Notes: generated from the sequence alone by a model not told the origin. Positions 18,097-27,360 are shown, counted from the stretch's first letter. The stretch is DNA of 64,000 nucleotides from Marinomonas fungiae (GCF_001418205.1 NZ_LIQF01000003.1:124001-188000), one strand, 5' to 3'. Numbers and translations: made by a program.

Positions 18097-18321
18097 TTTT
18101 TGCCTAAGGCACTTAAAAGCGTTGTGTCCTCCGGCTCGTAGGACTATCTTCGCTGATCTGCTTTTGAAAACAGCAAGCAGCCAGCTTCAATTCTATGAAA
18201 CAAATAAAATCAAGCAGACTCATTGTAGCTATCAAGGTTTATCTAAAAAAGCAGCAGAAAATGCTATTCCATACACTATATTTATAGTGTTATACGATTT
18301 TGAAAATCTTGGATGGTCTAG

Positions 18322-18999
18322 ATGGAATGTGAAATTGATAAAGAGAGAAGGAATGCATTAACCGTGTTAGGGGCATGCTTGCTGGCGAGCTCTCTACCCA
18401 ATATAGCCAATGCTGGAGAAGAAAAAAGCATGGAACTAGTGGTTGATCATGTCATGTTCCCTCTCTATTACAATAACCAATTTCTTGATATTGCAGAAAA
18501 AGTTTGGAAAGAGCTAAATGCAGGTAAGGTAATAGTAGGCGATCAAAACCCTACTTACAAAGGAGTCTACTTACACAGTCGAAGTTTTTACGTAGAGTAC
18601 CTTTCTAATGTGAAGGAACAACCTTATTGGAGCAATACTATATATTTCATTGTTCCCAAAAAATACTGGGGGTTTTATCAAAATCCGGCATTAGTATCTG
18701 AGCATTTTTTAGTGCCCGAGTTCGGGTGCGGGTATCAACTGATAAGCCCTGAATATCCTCATCTAAATGCTAAGGTCGCTGCTAGTATTGATTATGATGG
18801 ATTGGAAATATTTATTTCACAGGCTCTTAAAGAGGAAATAACAAACATTGCTGGGCAAAATTGGACGCTACCAAGTAATGGGAAAATTCGAGTGCATAAG
18901 GATCTAAAGCACGCCCATGATATAGTGGTAATCAATGAAAATAGGAAAACAATCGCGCCTCTTTTGCAACCAAATCCAATTCTCAGGGAGTATCTGTAA
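18322..18999 (+). CDS. Hypothetical exported protein with Tat-like leader
   Basis: Not recognised with confidence. The 225-residue product begins with KERRNALTVLGACLLASS and ends its leader near ANAG, which fits a Tat or Sec signal peptide. The mature part (VVDHVMFPLYYNN) has weak similarity to VOC or DUF5829-like proteins. The gene stands alone between the split cyclase and a cytochrome gene. GGAT lies about ten bases before the ATG. Confidence 0.6.
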   Translation: MECEIDKERRNALTVLGACLLASSLPNIANAGEEKSMELVVDHVMFPLYYNNQFLDIAEKVWKELNAGKVIVGDQNPTYKGVYLHSRSFYVEYLSNVKEQPYWSNTIYFIVPKKYWGFYQNPALVSEHFLVPEFGCGYQLISPEYPHLNAKVAASIDYDGLEIFISQALKEEITNIAGQNWTLPSNGKIRVHKDLKHAHDIVVINENRKTIAPLLQPNPILREYL

Positions 19000-19173
19000 A
19001 AGTACATAACAGGCCCTCGGTGGTAAGAATGTTTGTGATGCCCACACTACTATCACTATTGAAGAGGATCATGTTGTTTCTGACAATCTTTCTTGTCGAA
19101 TATAACTTTGGTACGAGTGGTTGGAACAAACGTCTAGAAAACGAGTTTTCAAGGTGCTCGGGAGGTAATTGTA

Positions 19174-19491
19174 TTATTTGTATCTAAGGGTGTTCTTAAT
19201 ATAGGAAGCAATTGAATAGCTTTGAGGTACAGTTAACTGGGAAAAGATTGGCATTTGCCTTTCGTCTTTGTGCTGACGTCGTATCACATCAGCAATTTCA
19301 CTCAGGCTTAATTCTGTATCCTTAATACGTGGTACACCGATTAGGAACTGGCCTGTTCCTCTAGAACGATGACAGCCAGCACAATAATTTTCATAAAGCT
19401 CTTTGCCACCTTGCATGGTGGTTGTTTTATCGTTGTAATCTGAGCAGCCAACCAGTGAAACAATTACAAGTGCGATGAGCCATATTTTCAT
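19174..19491 (-). CDS. Small lipoprotein c-type cytochrome
   Basis: The product has a lipobox (SLVGC) and a single haem-binding motif CAGCH at about residues 38-42, so haem c is attached after export. It is 105 residues, typical for class I cytochrome c, and the C-terminal methionine ligand may be that of the RQMPIFSQL block. GGAG lies eight bases before the ATG at 19491, which is preferred to the GTG three codons earlier. It probably passes electrons near the inner membrane; the partner is unknown. Confidence 0.85.
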   Translation of the reverse strand: MKIWLIALVIVSLVGCSDYNDKTTTMQGGKELYENYCAGCHRSRGTGQFLIGVPRIKDTELSLSEIADVIRRQHKDERQMPIFSQLTVPQSYSIASYIKNTLRYK

Positions 19492-19656
19492 TGCGCCCAC
19501 TCCGTAGCAGGAATTTACCAGTCAACACACCCTCACTGCCAATCACCTTAGAGATTGCGTTGGCAATTTGTAGTGGAAGATGTTGTTTTGTGCAGTCGTT
19601 GGTAAATACTTTTAAGTTAGTCTAAGTATGAGACAGATCTTTTTTATAGCAAGCCT

Positions 19657-20532
19657 TTAGTTCTCCAACGCCAACTCGGCCATTCTCATGGTACTTTCAA
19701 ACGATTTACAGCCGGCTATAAACATGCCGTTATGACAGAACATGGCATCCTCTAAACCAGTGACGTCTTGTAGTTCTTTACCAGACAATCCAGCCCAAGG
19801 TGCAGGGAGTTTTTTACGGTCTTCAAACGAGCCGAGCTCGACGGGTACGGTTTGTATGCGCCACTCTCCAGTTTGTGCAGGGTAGATCATAAACAAAGCA
19901 TCTGGCGATGTGTTAAGAACCGTGGTTTTCCAAGGGGTGAATTGCTCTAGCACGATTACTCTTGGGTCTGCGGCATTTTCAATGGCTTCGATAACGATGC
20001 TTTTAGCGTTGACGCCGCCTCTGGCTGCGGCGATGAATCGTGCTAACACGCGTGACGCAAAGGTAACCGCTTCCTCAAAGCAGGCATCATAATCGCCATG
20101 TTCTTCCCATGTTGGGTTAAACATGGAGATGGTTTGGCTCAGGCTAACGCCAGTGATAGGGCCGTCTACGTGGCCACAATCAATGGCGTCGATAGCCGAG
20201 ACGAGGTTTTTATCCACGGCATCGGCGATTTCTTGATCATCCCCGCAAATTTGAAGGCCGTACTTTTGCCACATCAAGCCAAAGGATGAAAACGGGATGC
20301 CGTTTTCTCGTGCGCCGGCACCGCCTCGTTGGTGATGATCGAAGCGGCCTTTGTCGGCATCGTATACACCGCCGACATCAAGCACAATATCGGCTTTGGC
20401 TAATACGTCTAGGTCGCGTGTCCGTATTAGCTCAGCCGATGGAAAAAGGTGTTTAAGTGCTGCAACAGCAAATACGTCGTCTGCGTGAAAGTTTCCATTA
20501 TGTGTAGCAATTACTTGGATTATATCAGTCAT
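19657..20532 (-). CDS. MYG1 family (UPF0160) hydrolase
   Basis: The 291-residue protein has the MYG1 signatures THNGNFHADDVFA, RTRD, DVGGVYD and FDHHQRGG, which form the metal site of a DHH-like phosphoesterase fold. Eukaryotic MYG1 is an RNA exonuclease; the bacterial role is not settled. The gene is complete with the usual N-terminus. It stands alone, with the cytochrome gene downstream on the same strand after 165 bases. Confidence 0.93.
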   Translation of the reverse strand: MTDIIQVIATHNGNFHADDVFAVAALKHLFPSAELIRTRDLDVLAKADIVLDVGGVYDADKGRFDHHQRGGAGARENGIPFSSFGLMWQKYGLQICGDDQEIADAVDKNLVSAIDAIDCGHVDGPITGVSLSQTISMFNPTWEEHGDYDACFEEAVTFASRVLARFIAAARGGVNAKSIVIEAIENAADPRVIVLEQFTPWKTTVLNTSPDALFMIYPAQTGEWRIQTVPVELGSFEDRKKLPAPWAGLSGKELQDVTGLEDAMFCHNGMFIAGCKSFESTMRMAELALEN

Positions 20533-20809
20533 TTACCGTCTCTTTTATTGGTCTCATTTCACTTAACAGCACACATGTACTAAACGTCGGGATTCTACGG
20601 GGTTTTGAGGGCAGGGGACACCATTCATTTAGTGGGTGCTCAAGAGGGGGGATGAGTGAGCACGCGCTGATGTGGCAACCCCTACTTGTGTCTTCGCAGA
20701 AAAATTTAGCGAGAGCTGCTTATTTTTAGAGAATTGATCTGAGTGTCTTGTTAAGATGCGCTGAGTTGAACATTACTACACACATTGCTTCTATAAATGA
20801 GAGTTACAG

Positions 20810-20962
20810 ATGACAAACTTTGAAAAAAGAGTTGAAGAGCTGATTGCTAAACACCCGAACTTAACAAAAGACGAGGCCATTAAAATCGTCACTGAGAAAA
20901 ATGAGCGTAAGAAACTGAAGCGAAACGCAAAATCAAATAAAGGCAGTATTGGTAAGGCCTAG
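20810..20962 (+). CDS. Small basic protein, 50 aa
   Basis: A short ORF (MTNFEKRVEELIAKHPNL onwards) is preceded by GAG and ends in TAG. The second half is rich in Lys and Arg. The LTKDEAIKIV part looks like a short helical segment and suggests a nucleic-acid-associated or regulatory role. It is not recognised; codon choice looks normal for the region. Confidence 0.55.
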   Translation: MTNFEKRVEELIAKHPNLTKDEAIKIVTEKNERKKLKRNAKSNKGSIGKA

Positions 20963-21197
20963 AAAGGAAATTTACGCTCAGGCCGTGGGTTAGCTTAGCC
21001 GTTCATAAAGGGGGAGACCCCTTTAACTGGTACTTAGATGAGGAAGTGCTAGCTGCGAAACGTTAAATTGACTTACTTTTATTTTGGAAAACGAGCTGTT
21101 ACGGAGCCTCAAGCCACAGTCTATCCGTTCCCACAACCACATGTTGGTGCCTTCTAACCCAGTAACGATGCATGCCAGTTACTAAGGTTGAAGCGTA
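20963..21197. other. Gene-free stretch before the LuxR-type regulator
   Basis: Nothing recognisable was found here on either strand. It separates the small basic protein gene from the end of the CsgD/VpsT-like gene. Confidence 0.5.
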
Positions 21198-21877
21198 TCA
21201 ACAATCAATTTCTGAGATATAGCCTGCTTTCCTGATGGCTTCTTTTCGGTTACTTACATTTAGTTTTTTATAGATGTTATATACATGCGTTTTTACTGTG
21301 CTTTCAGAAATGAAAAGTTCATCTGAAATGTCTAGGTTTGATGCGCCTTTTATAAGTCTCTTAAATATTTGAATTTCTCTTTTTGTAAGTGGGGCTTGGG
21401 CCTCCTGAAGCTTGATAGTATAGGGGCGTACTTCTGACAACATTTGCGCCATGACTTTTCGAGGTAGCCAAAAGTCCTCATCACTGACAGCTTTTAAGCA
21501 TCGTGTCAAATGCTCTATTGGGGATTCTTGAAAAATGATTCCTTTAAGGTTGATGCAGTTAAATAGCTGAATCTCCGAAATTGCTTTCTTTCCTAAGTCT
21601 TTTGGGACGTCATAGACGATCCACCGGGTAGACAGTACCTTTGATAATGATGCATCAATATTTTTATCATCGACCAATAAAAGGTAACTAATTAGTACGA
21701 TATCTGATATTTTAGCTTGATCAGCCTGCTCAATACACTGAGGTTCTACTATATTAAAAAAGAAATCATTGCTTTTTTCTATTTCTCTTTGAATGAATTT
21801 GTTTTGGATGCAGTTACTTCCAATAAGAAGGATGCTATTTTTTTTTCATTATTGTTGAGTGTAAGTTTTTCAATCAT
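21198..21877 (-). pseudogene. CsgD/VpsT-like LuxR regulator, interrupted by an A9 tract
   Basis: The C-terminal half is a LuxR-type helix-turn-helix (LTKREIQIFKRL, ASNLDISDELFIS, TVKTHVYNIYKKL). Before it lies a region like CsgD/VpsT of biofilm control, with WLPR at the position of the VpsT c-di-GMP contact W[FLM][TS]R. Only 159 residues are open in one frame from a TTG at 21677 lacking a ribosome-binding site. A strong start lies at 21877: GGAGAGC then ATG. From there the frame runs 11 codons and hits an A9 run (21838-21846). One extra A, or a -1 slip on A_AAA_AAA, joins the two into a 226-residue protein of normal length, with no other stop. It follows the fimbrial operon. Confidence 0.8.
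21838..21846 (-). promoter_or_regulatory. A9 slippery tract in the CsgD/VpsT-like gene
   Basis: In the coding direction the sequence reads GAA AAA AAA ATA. This contains A_AAA_AAA, the ideal bacterial -1 slippage heptamer. A -1 slip continues as AAT AGC ATC, which is exactly the CsgD-like frame. The zero-frame product stops after 32 residues. Such runs also promote RNA polymerase slippage and DNA replication slippage. Confidence 0.7.
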
Positions 21878-21949
21878 AACGCTCTCCAAAATGAAATTTC
21901 CTTATTTCATTTCAATGTTTAATTTTATTTTAATAATAATTAAATTTTA

Positions 21950-22834
21950 TCAGTCTGGATGTTGTGATAATTGAGGTTCAATAGATATATCCAATGTGTC
22001 TTCATACTTCCCCCCCGGTTTTAGTTGAATGTCTCCAATAATAATACTTATTGGTATGGACCTCCCACTTGTTGTTCCTTGAAAACTAATATACGCCTCA
22101 AGTTCTTTAAGATCTACTATATCGTTGTCGAACGCCACCTGATATGGAATATCCCATTTAGCAGCGTTAGATTCATGCCGTAGATTGCCCTGATGTGCTG
22201 ATGCTAAAACTATGCTGTAAGATGAGTTACTTTGAATCCAAAGATTAGGAGAGGAGCTGATTACTTTGTTAGAAAATAATTCACCTAAATCAAGGTCATA
22301 GTCTTGTTGTTGTAGTCCATAGTAATGAATCTGGGCAACTGGGGGGACGTATATATTGACGGCTAAAGTGCTAGGGCTAACCTCAACTAAACTGTCCTCT
22401 GGAAGGTTTGTTAAAGCGACATTCAGTATACCTTGATAGGATCCTGAAGTTAGCCATTGATTGCTTGGAAAGCGCATTTGTACCGTCGCTGAAGGTTGGC
22501 TTTCAGTGAGTGATATTAGCCACTGATTAGCAATGTTTGTACCGAACTGCTCATACCATTCAAACGCAAGTGTTTCATTATTAGTTCCCTTTAATGTTCG
22601 GCTGTCATCATCCAATTTCAAAATAGCATTAAATTGACAATCTTCGCCTAATATATTTGCACTGATACGATAGCTATTAATGGCAGCATAACTACTAGTA
22701 TTGAAAACATCATAATTGCTTTGGTTGTTCATTGGTTGAATGGCTAATGAACTTATCTCGCAGGCAAATATAGAATATGCATAAGAAAAAGGAATGATGC
22801 TTATTGTTGTCCATACAATTTTCTTAATCCACAT
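21950..22834 (-). CDS. Fimbrial tip or minor subunit (last gene of the fimbrial operon)
   Basis: A 294-residue exported protein (signal peptide ending near SIFACE) with two mostly beta domains and conserved-looking Cys in each half. This suits a two-domain tip adhesin or minor pilin of chaperone-usher systems. No close family is recognised. GGAG precedes the ATG and the gene overlaps the usher stop by 11 bases, so it is translationally coupled. It is the final gene of the operon; the regulator gene follows 73 bases on. Confidence 0.65.
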   Translation of the reverse strand: MWIKKIVWTTISIIPFSYAYSIFACEISSLAIQPMNNQSNYDVFNTSSYAAINSYRISANILGEDCQFNAILKLDDDSRTLKGTNNETLAFEWYEQFGTNIANQWLISLTESQPSATVQMRFPSNQWLTSGSYQGILNVALTNLPEDSLVEVSPSTLAVNIYVPPVAQIHYYGLQQQDYDLDLGELFSNKVISSSPNLWIQSNSSYSIVLASAHQGNLRHESNAAKWDIPYQVAFDNDIVDLKELEAYISFQGTTSGRSIPISIIIGDIQLKPGGKYEDTLDISIEPQLSQHPD

Positions 22835-25316
22835 ATAAATCTCCTAGTCTGATTAAAGTGTTGCTCTTTTCGTCTAGATTGATAATGGCTGATTCTTTTT
22901 TCGTTGTATCAAGTGTCAATTCATAGTCACCTGGCTTTAGTCCAGATATAGCAAATATGCCATTTCGGTTAGTGAAAAAATCTATCGGTGGCTGCTGGCT
23001 TTTTCCTAGATAATGCGCGGTACCTGCAACCAGTGAAATTGGGGTATTGCTTTGACGATCTATTAATTTGCCAATCACAGTCAGGGCAGCATCCGAACCT
23101 ACTTGAAGCGAGTACCCTTTTTTGTAACCAGGCTTAATTCTAAAAGCTCCATCGCCAAGATCGTAGCCAGGAGGCAAATCTTTAACGTCATAACTAATTA
23201 GTTGGCTATTGTAAGACACTAAGTCTGGTATCAAGGCGGTCGTATCTCCGTGGAGATATACACGAGCGTTTTTACCGTCGCGAGTAGGATCAATAGCCAA
23301 TTCATTATCTGCAAGGCTTGAGTGTTTCTGAACGATTGCAAACGCTTCGCGAACAGGTCTGCCCATGGTAACTGACGATCCAGAAAAAGCGATTGCACTG
23401 CTGATGGTGACGTCTGTGCTGTGATTGCGTACGTCACCATTTGGTTGATCAAATCGGGAAGTATGACTGGCGTTCACTTCGAAGCGGTTAGCTGCGTAAT
23501 TGACTCCTGCATTGAGGTTAGTGTCAACTTCTTCATTGGTGAGCGCACTGGCAAATGTCGAGATGCCGCCAGTGTTGCCGATATTATTTTGGTAGCTGTA
23601 ATCAATTGATTTTTCATTTAGCGGTGTTGCATAGCGGTTTACGAGTCGGGTGCGTTTACTAAGAGGCCAACTTAAAGTTAGAGTGGCTCCAAGGTCACTG
23701 TCACCGATCTTACTGTGTTTGTAGTTCATTCGAGCACTCCAAGTGGCTGGCGTATCAAAAAGTCTACCGGAAAGGCTAGGGCTGGCGATTAAGTAATCGT
23801 TTTTACTGTCTACACCGACGCGATAATTAAGGGTCAGTGCAGTACGTAATGAGCGCGTCAGATACACAGAGCCAAAGGCACTGATATAGTGGTTGGTTAA
23901 ACTAATGTCTTCGTCGGGGGCGTCAAATCCTGAGATACCAGTGAAGTTATTGGTTAAGTTCTCATAGCTAAATCTAAGCTGCGGCTGTAATGGGTTTGTA
24001 TTGGAGAATTGCGCATCGAATGCGACTCTGTAGGCGTTACCTCTGCCGTATTTGGGGTGGCTGCTTTGTGACGCGTTGAATTCTGTGACTCCCCATGAAG
24101 AGGCAATTAAAGCGTTTACACCGTACTGATATAGGTCTTCACGGATTTGTGAGTTTATACCTAGTGTTAACCACGGAGAGATACCAACATCAAAATAGTC
24201 GTGTAAGATACGTTCGTCTGTAAGATAGTCTCGCTTACCATCCTTTATTTCAGAGGGGGCACCGTACATCAAACTGTACTCGAATTCGCCGCTATTGAGT
24301 AAGTTGTCTGCGGTGGCGATTGAAAACTTAATGCGCTCTTCATTGCCCGAGCGATCGGTAATAACCAGTTCCACATCGTTGTTACCTCTGGCCAGTGGTA
24401 TATCGTTTAGGTCATAACTGCCGGCACCTAAGGTGAGCCTACGGACGGCGATACCGTCAACGTAGACATCAACATTAGAGGTGCGTTGTAAGGTGAAAGA
24501 TTGAGTGGCTCGAGGCCGGACATTTCGAGTCGGGATTAGGGTGAAGTCCCGCGTGATGCCAACCCCTAAAATATCAGCGCTATCTTGGAAAGCCTTGCCA
24601 CCGTTATACATATCTCCGATTACTAAGCGGGAGCCTTGATTAGGATAGTCAATATTGAGTCTTGAACCTTCCCTTACATAGTTTGAATCGACCTCAGACC
24701 CATTTTCGAAGAAGGACTCATATTCAAAGTTGAGATTCCCTATGTTGAGCGCTGAATCAAATTGAGAACGGTATAAGCTCTGTCGATCCGACTCAAGATC
24801 AATGAATTCGCTTTTGTTGGCTGACAACGCAACATTCACGTAGCCACTTAATGTACTTGGGTCCACATAATTATGAAGATCGTCTTCTTCACGCAAGGTC
24901 AGCCGCTGTCTCAAGCTCAACTCGGGCGGTACGGTTACAATGCATTCTAAAGACGCAAAATCAAATGTAAGGCCTAAACCACTTTGCTCAAAGTGATGTT
25001 GGGAGAGTGTCTCATCGGTGGTAGTCGCACTTAAACGCTGGATCCCTTCTTGAGTAACGACAGGCGCGAGCAGAACGAGTGTGCTGTCTTTTGGTAAGAG
25101 GATTCTGTTGTCAGCTGTAATGCTAATATCCGCTTCACCAAGAACAGTGTCACTTATTCTGATCAAAGACGTGAGCTGAATGTCTCTTCCCGTTGGGTTT
25201 AGTACCATTTCTTGGCTTAAAGCAGACAAGCTTGTAAAAATAAAGAAGAGCAGCAGTGGCTTAATAGCGCTCCAGTATCTTACATGATGCTGGTTAGATT
25301 TATTGCTCGTAACCAT
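22824..25316 (-). CDS. Outer membrane fimbrial usher
   Basis: Ushers are the 24-strand outer membrane pores that assemble and export pilins. The protein has a signal-like leader ending near ALSQ, an N-terminal domain, the plug-like region VDVYVDGIAVRRLTLGAG followed by NDIPLARGNNDVELVI, long beta-barrel repeats, and C-terminal domains. The family hallmark is recognisable but the sequence lacks the FimD opening and resembles archaic or alternative ushers. The ATG at 25316 overlaps the chaperone stop by 17 bases; frame open to 25394 is not needed. It gives 830 residues, normal size. Confidence 0.9.
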   Translation of the reverse strand: MVTSNKSNQHHVRYWSAIKPLLLFFIFTSLSALSQEMVLNPTGRDIQLTSLIRISDTVLGEADISITADNRILLPKDSTLVLLAPVVTQEGIQRLSATTTDETLSQHHFEQSGLGLTFDFASLECIVTVPPELSLRQRLTLREEDDLHNYVDPSTLSGYVNVALSANKSEFIDLESDRQSLYRSQFDSALNIGNLNFEYESFFENGSEVDSNYVREGSRLNIDYPNQGSRLVIGDMYNGGKAFQDSADILGVGITRDFTLIPTRNVRPRATQSFTLQRTSNVDVYVDGIAVRRLTLGAGSYDLNDIPLARGNNDVELVITDRSGNEERIKFSIATADNLLNSGEFEYSLMYGAPSEIKDGKRDYLTDERILHDYFDVGISPWLTLGINSQIREDLYQYGVNALIASSWGVTEFNASQSSHPKYGRGNAYRVAFDAQFSNTNPLQPQLRFSYENLTNNFTGISGFDAPDEDISLTNHYISAFGSVYLTRSLRTALTLNYRVGVDSKNDYLIASPSLSGRLFDTPATWSARMNYKHSKIGDSDLGATLTLSWPLSKRTRLVNRYATPLNEKSIDYSYQNNIGNTGGISTFASALTNEEVDTNLNAGVNYAANRFEVNASHTSRFDQPNGDVRNHSTDVTISSAIAFSGSSVTMGRPVREAFAIVQKHSSLADNELAIDPTRDGKNARVYLHGDTTALIPDLVSYNSQLISYDVKDLPPGYDLGDGAFRIKPGYKKGYSLQVGSDAALTVIGKLIDRQSNTPISLVAGTAHYLGKSQQPPIDFFTNRNGIFAISGLKPGDYELTLDTTKKESAIINLDEKSNTLIRLGDLYVD

Positions 25317-25989
25317 AGTAAGTACCAACCGGTAAATGCTGTGAAGAGGGATCAAAAGTATGAGTTGAGTAGGGCGGCACGAATTGATCCCCAATGGTTT
25401 CGTATAAGGCTTCTATGAAATGATGATCTAGATTTTTAAAGTGAAGCTTTGAAGTAAAAGTAAAACGATTGCCTGAATTGGTAAGTATTAAATTACCTTC
25501 TTTGCCTATATTGATTTTTACCTCTGGCTGGAGCGAGGAAGAGTACACATGTAATAAGGCATTATAATTGATTTGTACATTGATACCTGTTTGCAAGTTT
25601 TTTGTTTTTCCGAGTTCCTGATTACCCTGATTAATTTGAATGTTGCTAAATCGAATAAAGTAGCTTTCCGACATTTTAAGGGGGGTATTACTAACCCATT
25701 GGACGCGAAATGTTTGAAGCTTTCCAGGGGCTAATAATGCGGCAGGTGGAAAAACTAACACATTTTTATCGGCTGAACTCTGAATTCTAGTCATCCCATT
25801 TGATGAAAAGCTCAAACGATGAACGCTTGTTTCAAGCGCAATTTTTTTTGTAGAGTTATTCGTCACCACAAGTTGTGATGTTAATCTATGGTCGGTGTTA
25901 AGCTCGATGACTAAAGGAGAGATTGTCACGGCAGAAGCTTGTGTGCATAGAAAGCACAAGGCCAAACCTTTTAAAATAAATCGCCACAT
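25300..25989 (-). CDS. Fimbrial chaperone (PapD-like), second copy
   Basis: A 229-residue periplasmic protein with signal peptide MWRFILKGLALCFLCTQASA and PapD-like features: ISPLVIEL, ESYFIRFSNI and a short second domain. PapD-type chaperones hold pilins and deliver them to the usher by donor-strand complementation. The start follows the first chaperone stop by two bases. The sequence differs clearly from the first chaperone, so it is not a recent duplicate and may serve a different subunit. Confidence 0.8.
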   Translation of the reverse strand: MWRFILKGLALCFLCTQASAVTISPLVIELNTDHRLTSQLVVTNNSTKKIALETSVHRLSFSSNGMTRIQSSADKNVLVFPPAALLAPGKLQTFRVQWVSNTPLKMSESYFIRFSNIQINQGNQELGKTKNLQTGINVQINYNALLHVYSSSLQPEVKINIGKEGNLILTNSGNRFTFTSKLHFKNLDHHFIEALYETIGDQFVPPYSTHTFDPSSQHLPVGTYYGYEQ

Positions 25990-25991
25990 AA

Positions 25992-26699
25992 TTATTCATC
26001 CGGATTAATTTCAATAGAAAGATTTCTCACACTGAAGTTGTTAAGTGGCTGCATTTCAAGATAACGGGTTGAATGTGGCAAAATCAAAGTGCCGGGAATA
26101 CGTGTAGCTATATCCGAACCTTTCAGGTATTGTGACTGTCTACCATCCGTAACTTTCCATGTGGTTTGAGTTAATCGACCGTAGCTGTTACCGGTGTTAG
26201 AGACTTCTAATACCCAGTTATTGCTTTCATTTTGCTTGATACTTTTCACTGCTAGTTCGGGAAAAGTATTCTGTGGTCGCACGTTAATAAGAGTGTTGAA
26301 TTGCAATAACAGATTCACTTGCCCTTGCTTCTTACTTGCACGTTCGACGGCGACTTGTTTCACTGCAATGCGGTACGCTTTGGATTCTGTAATAGCTGGG
26401 TCGCCAAGATAGCGCACCATCACAGACTGTGAGCGACCTGGCTCTATGATGGCGGTTACAGGAATGACTAGGAGTTCATCGTCCGCCTCAGTAATGGTCT
26501 CTTTGCCGTACTCATCCATGGTCATAGAGAGAGGGTAGAGCTCTACTGTAAGTGGCTCAGGCGAAGAGTTTTCAATTCGCATAGTCATTTGAGAGCGCTT
26601 GCCAAGGGGAGCCATTTCTGCCGACATTGGTTCAACTTTAAACGCATGGGCAAATGCACACGTTAGAGAGAATACGAACACTGGGATCCATCGAAACAT
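25992..26699 (-). CDS. Fimbrial chaperone (PapD-like), first copy
   Basis: A 235-residue periplasmic chaperone with leader ending at AHAF. The G1-strand region (NLLLQFNTLINVRP) and PSRSQ-like EPGRSQSVMVRYLG match PapD-like proteins. GGAGTA precedes the ATG. It lies between the major pilin and the second chaperone. A hairpin at 26745-26771 separates it from the pilin gene, so its level is probably lower than that of the pilin. Confidence 0.85.
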   Translation of the reverse strand: MFRWIPVFVFSLTCAFAHAFKVEPMSAEMAPLGKRSQMTMRIENSSPEPLTVELYPLSMTMDEYGKETITEADDELLVIPVTAIIEPGRSQSVMVRYLGDPAITESKAYRIAVKQVAVERASKKQGQVNLLLQFNTLINVRPQNTFPELAVKSIKQNESNNWVLEVSNTGNSYGRLTQTTWKVTDGRQSQYLKGSDIATRIPGTLILPHSTRYLEMQPLNNFSVRNLSIEINPDE

Positions 26700-26744
26700 A
26701 GCAAAGTACTCCGGAAGAATTAGCCAGTTATGGGTAAATAAAAT

Positions 26745-26771
26745 GGTAGGAGGTCTGTTAGACCTCCTACC
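26745..26771 (-). terminator. Intercistronic hairpin after the major pilin gene
   Basis: GGTAGGAGGTCT (26745-26756) and AGACCTCCTACC (26760-26771) form a perfect 12-bp stem with a 3-base loop. In the coding direction it is followed by an AT-rich stretch rather than a pure T run. It lies just past the pilin stop and before the chaperone gene, and so probably works as an attenuator or protects the pilin mRNA. Confidence 0.75.
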
Positions 26772-26779
26772 GTGGACTT

Positions 26780-27280
26780 CTAGTTAGAAGTAATGTTGAC
26801 GGTCAACGTATCTGAGTAGCCGCCTGCCCATGGAGAGGTTTCGGTTGTTGCGATATTAATTGATGCGCCTACACCTGACGCTAGAGCGCTTGAGCCACCA
26901 TAAGGTTGCGCAACAGACACATCATTTTGCCCAGGGCCACCAGGAGCGTTTAGTGTAAAAGATGGCAAGCCACCACTAGGGGTGAATGTTGCATCATATT
27001 TAAGCGCGAAGTCTTCGTTGTCATCTGACTCCAAGCCACCTTCGGAACTGGTCAATGTCACTGTTGCACCATCAGCGTCATTACATCTCATATTGAGACC
27101 GCTCAATGAAACGTTCTGAATTTGTGAAACATTACCGAAGTCGACTAATTGAGTAGAAAGGCCTGTTACTTCACAAATAGGAGAAACAAAACCGACCAAT
27201 TGAACATCACCTGGTGCTGCTTGTACTTGAGCGCCGAAAATTGCTGCAACGGCTGCTGCGCTTAGTGTTAGCTTTTTCAT
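26780..27280 (-). CDS. Major pilin, spore coat U-type domain
   Basis: A 166-residue exported protein with signal peptide MKKLTLSAAAVAAIFGAQVQA. The rest is Gly, Ser and Asn rich beta structure ending in WAGGYSDTLTVNITSN, the pattern of SCPU/Csu-type pilins. The Cys pair (ICEVTG and MRCND) fits the usual disulfide. It is assembled through the chaperone and usher encoded downstream. GGA precedes the ATG. It is followed by a strong hairpin, as expected for the most abundant subunit. Confidence 0.82.
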   Translation of the reverse strand: MKKLTLSAAAVAAIFGAQVQAAPGDVQLVGFVSPICEVTGLSTQLVDFGNVSQIQNVSLSGLNMRCNDADGATVTLTSSEGGLESDDNEDFALKYDATFTPSGGLPSFTLNAPGGPGQNDVSVAQPYGGSSALASGVGASINIATTETSPWAGGYSDTLTVNITSN

Positions 27281-27360
27281 AATAATTTCCTTTAACGTTA
27301 GTTATTAGCCCTATTACTATTACTACTGAGCCGATTTTTCCTGCAGTAAAATGCAGAGGT

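Noticed and set aside
18062-18361. 99-codon ORF after the split cyclase
   Set aside because: It overlaps the cyclase end and the next gene in another frame, with no ribosome-binding site or recognisable domain.
21717-21974. 85-codon plus-strand ORF
   Set aside because: It is the antisense shadow of the 5' part of the CsgD/VpsT-like gene, which has a strong start signal and a matching reading frame on the minus strand.
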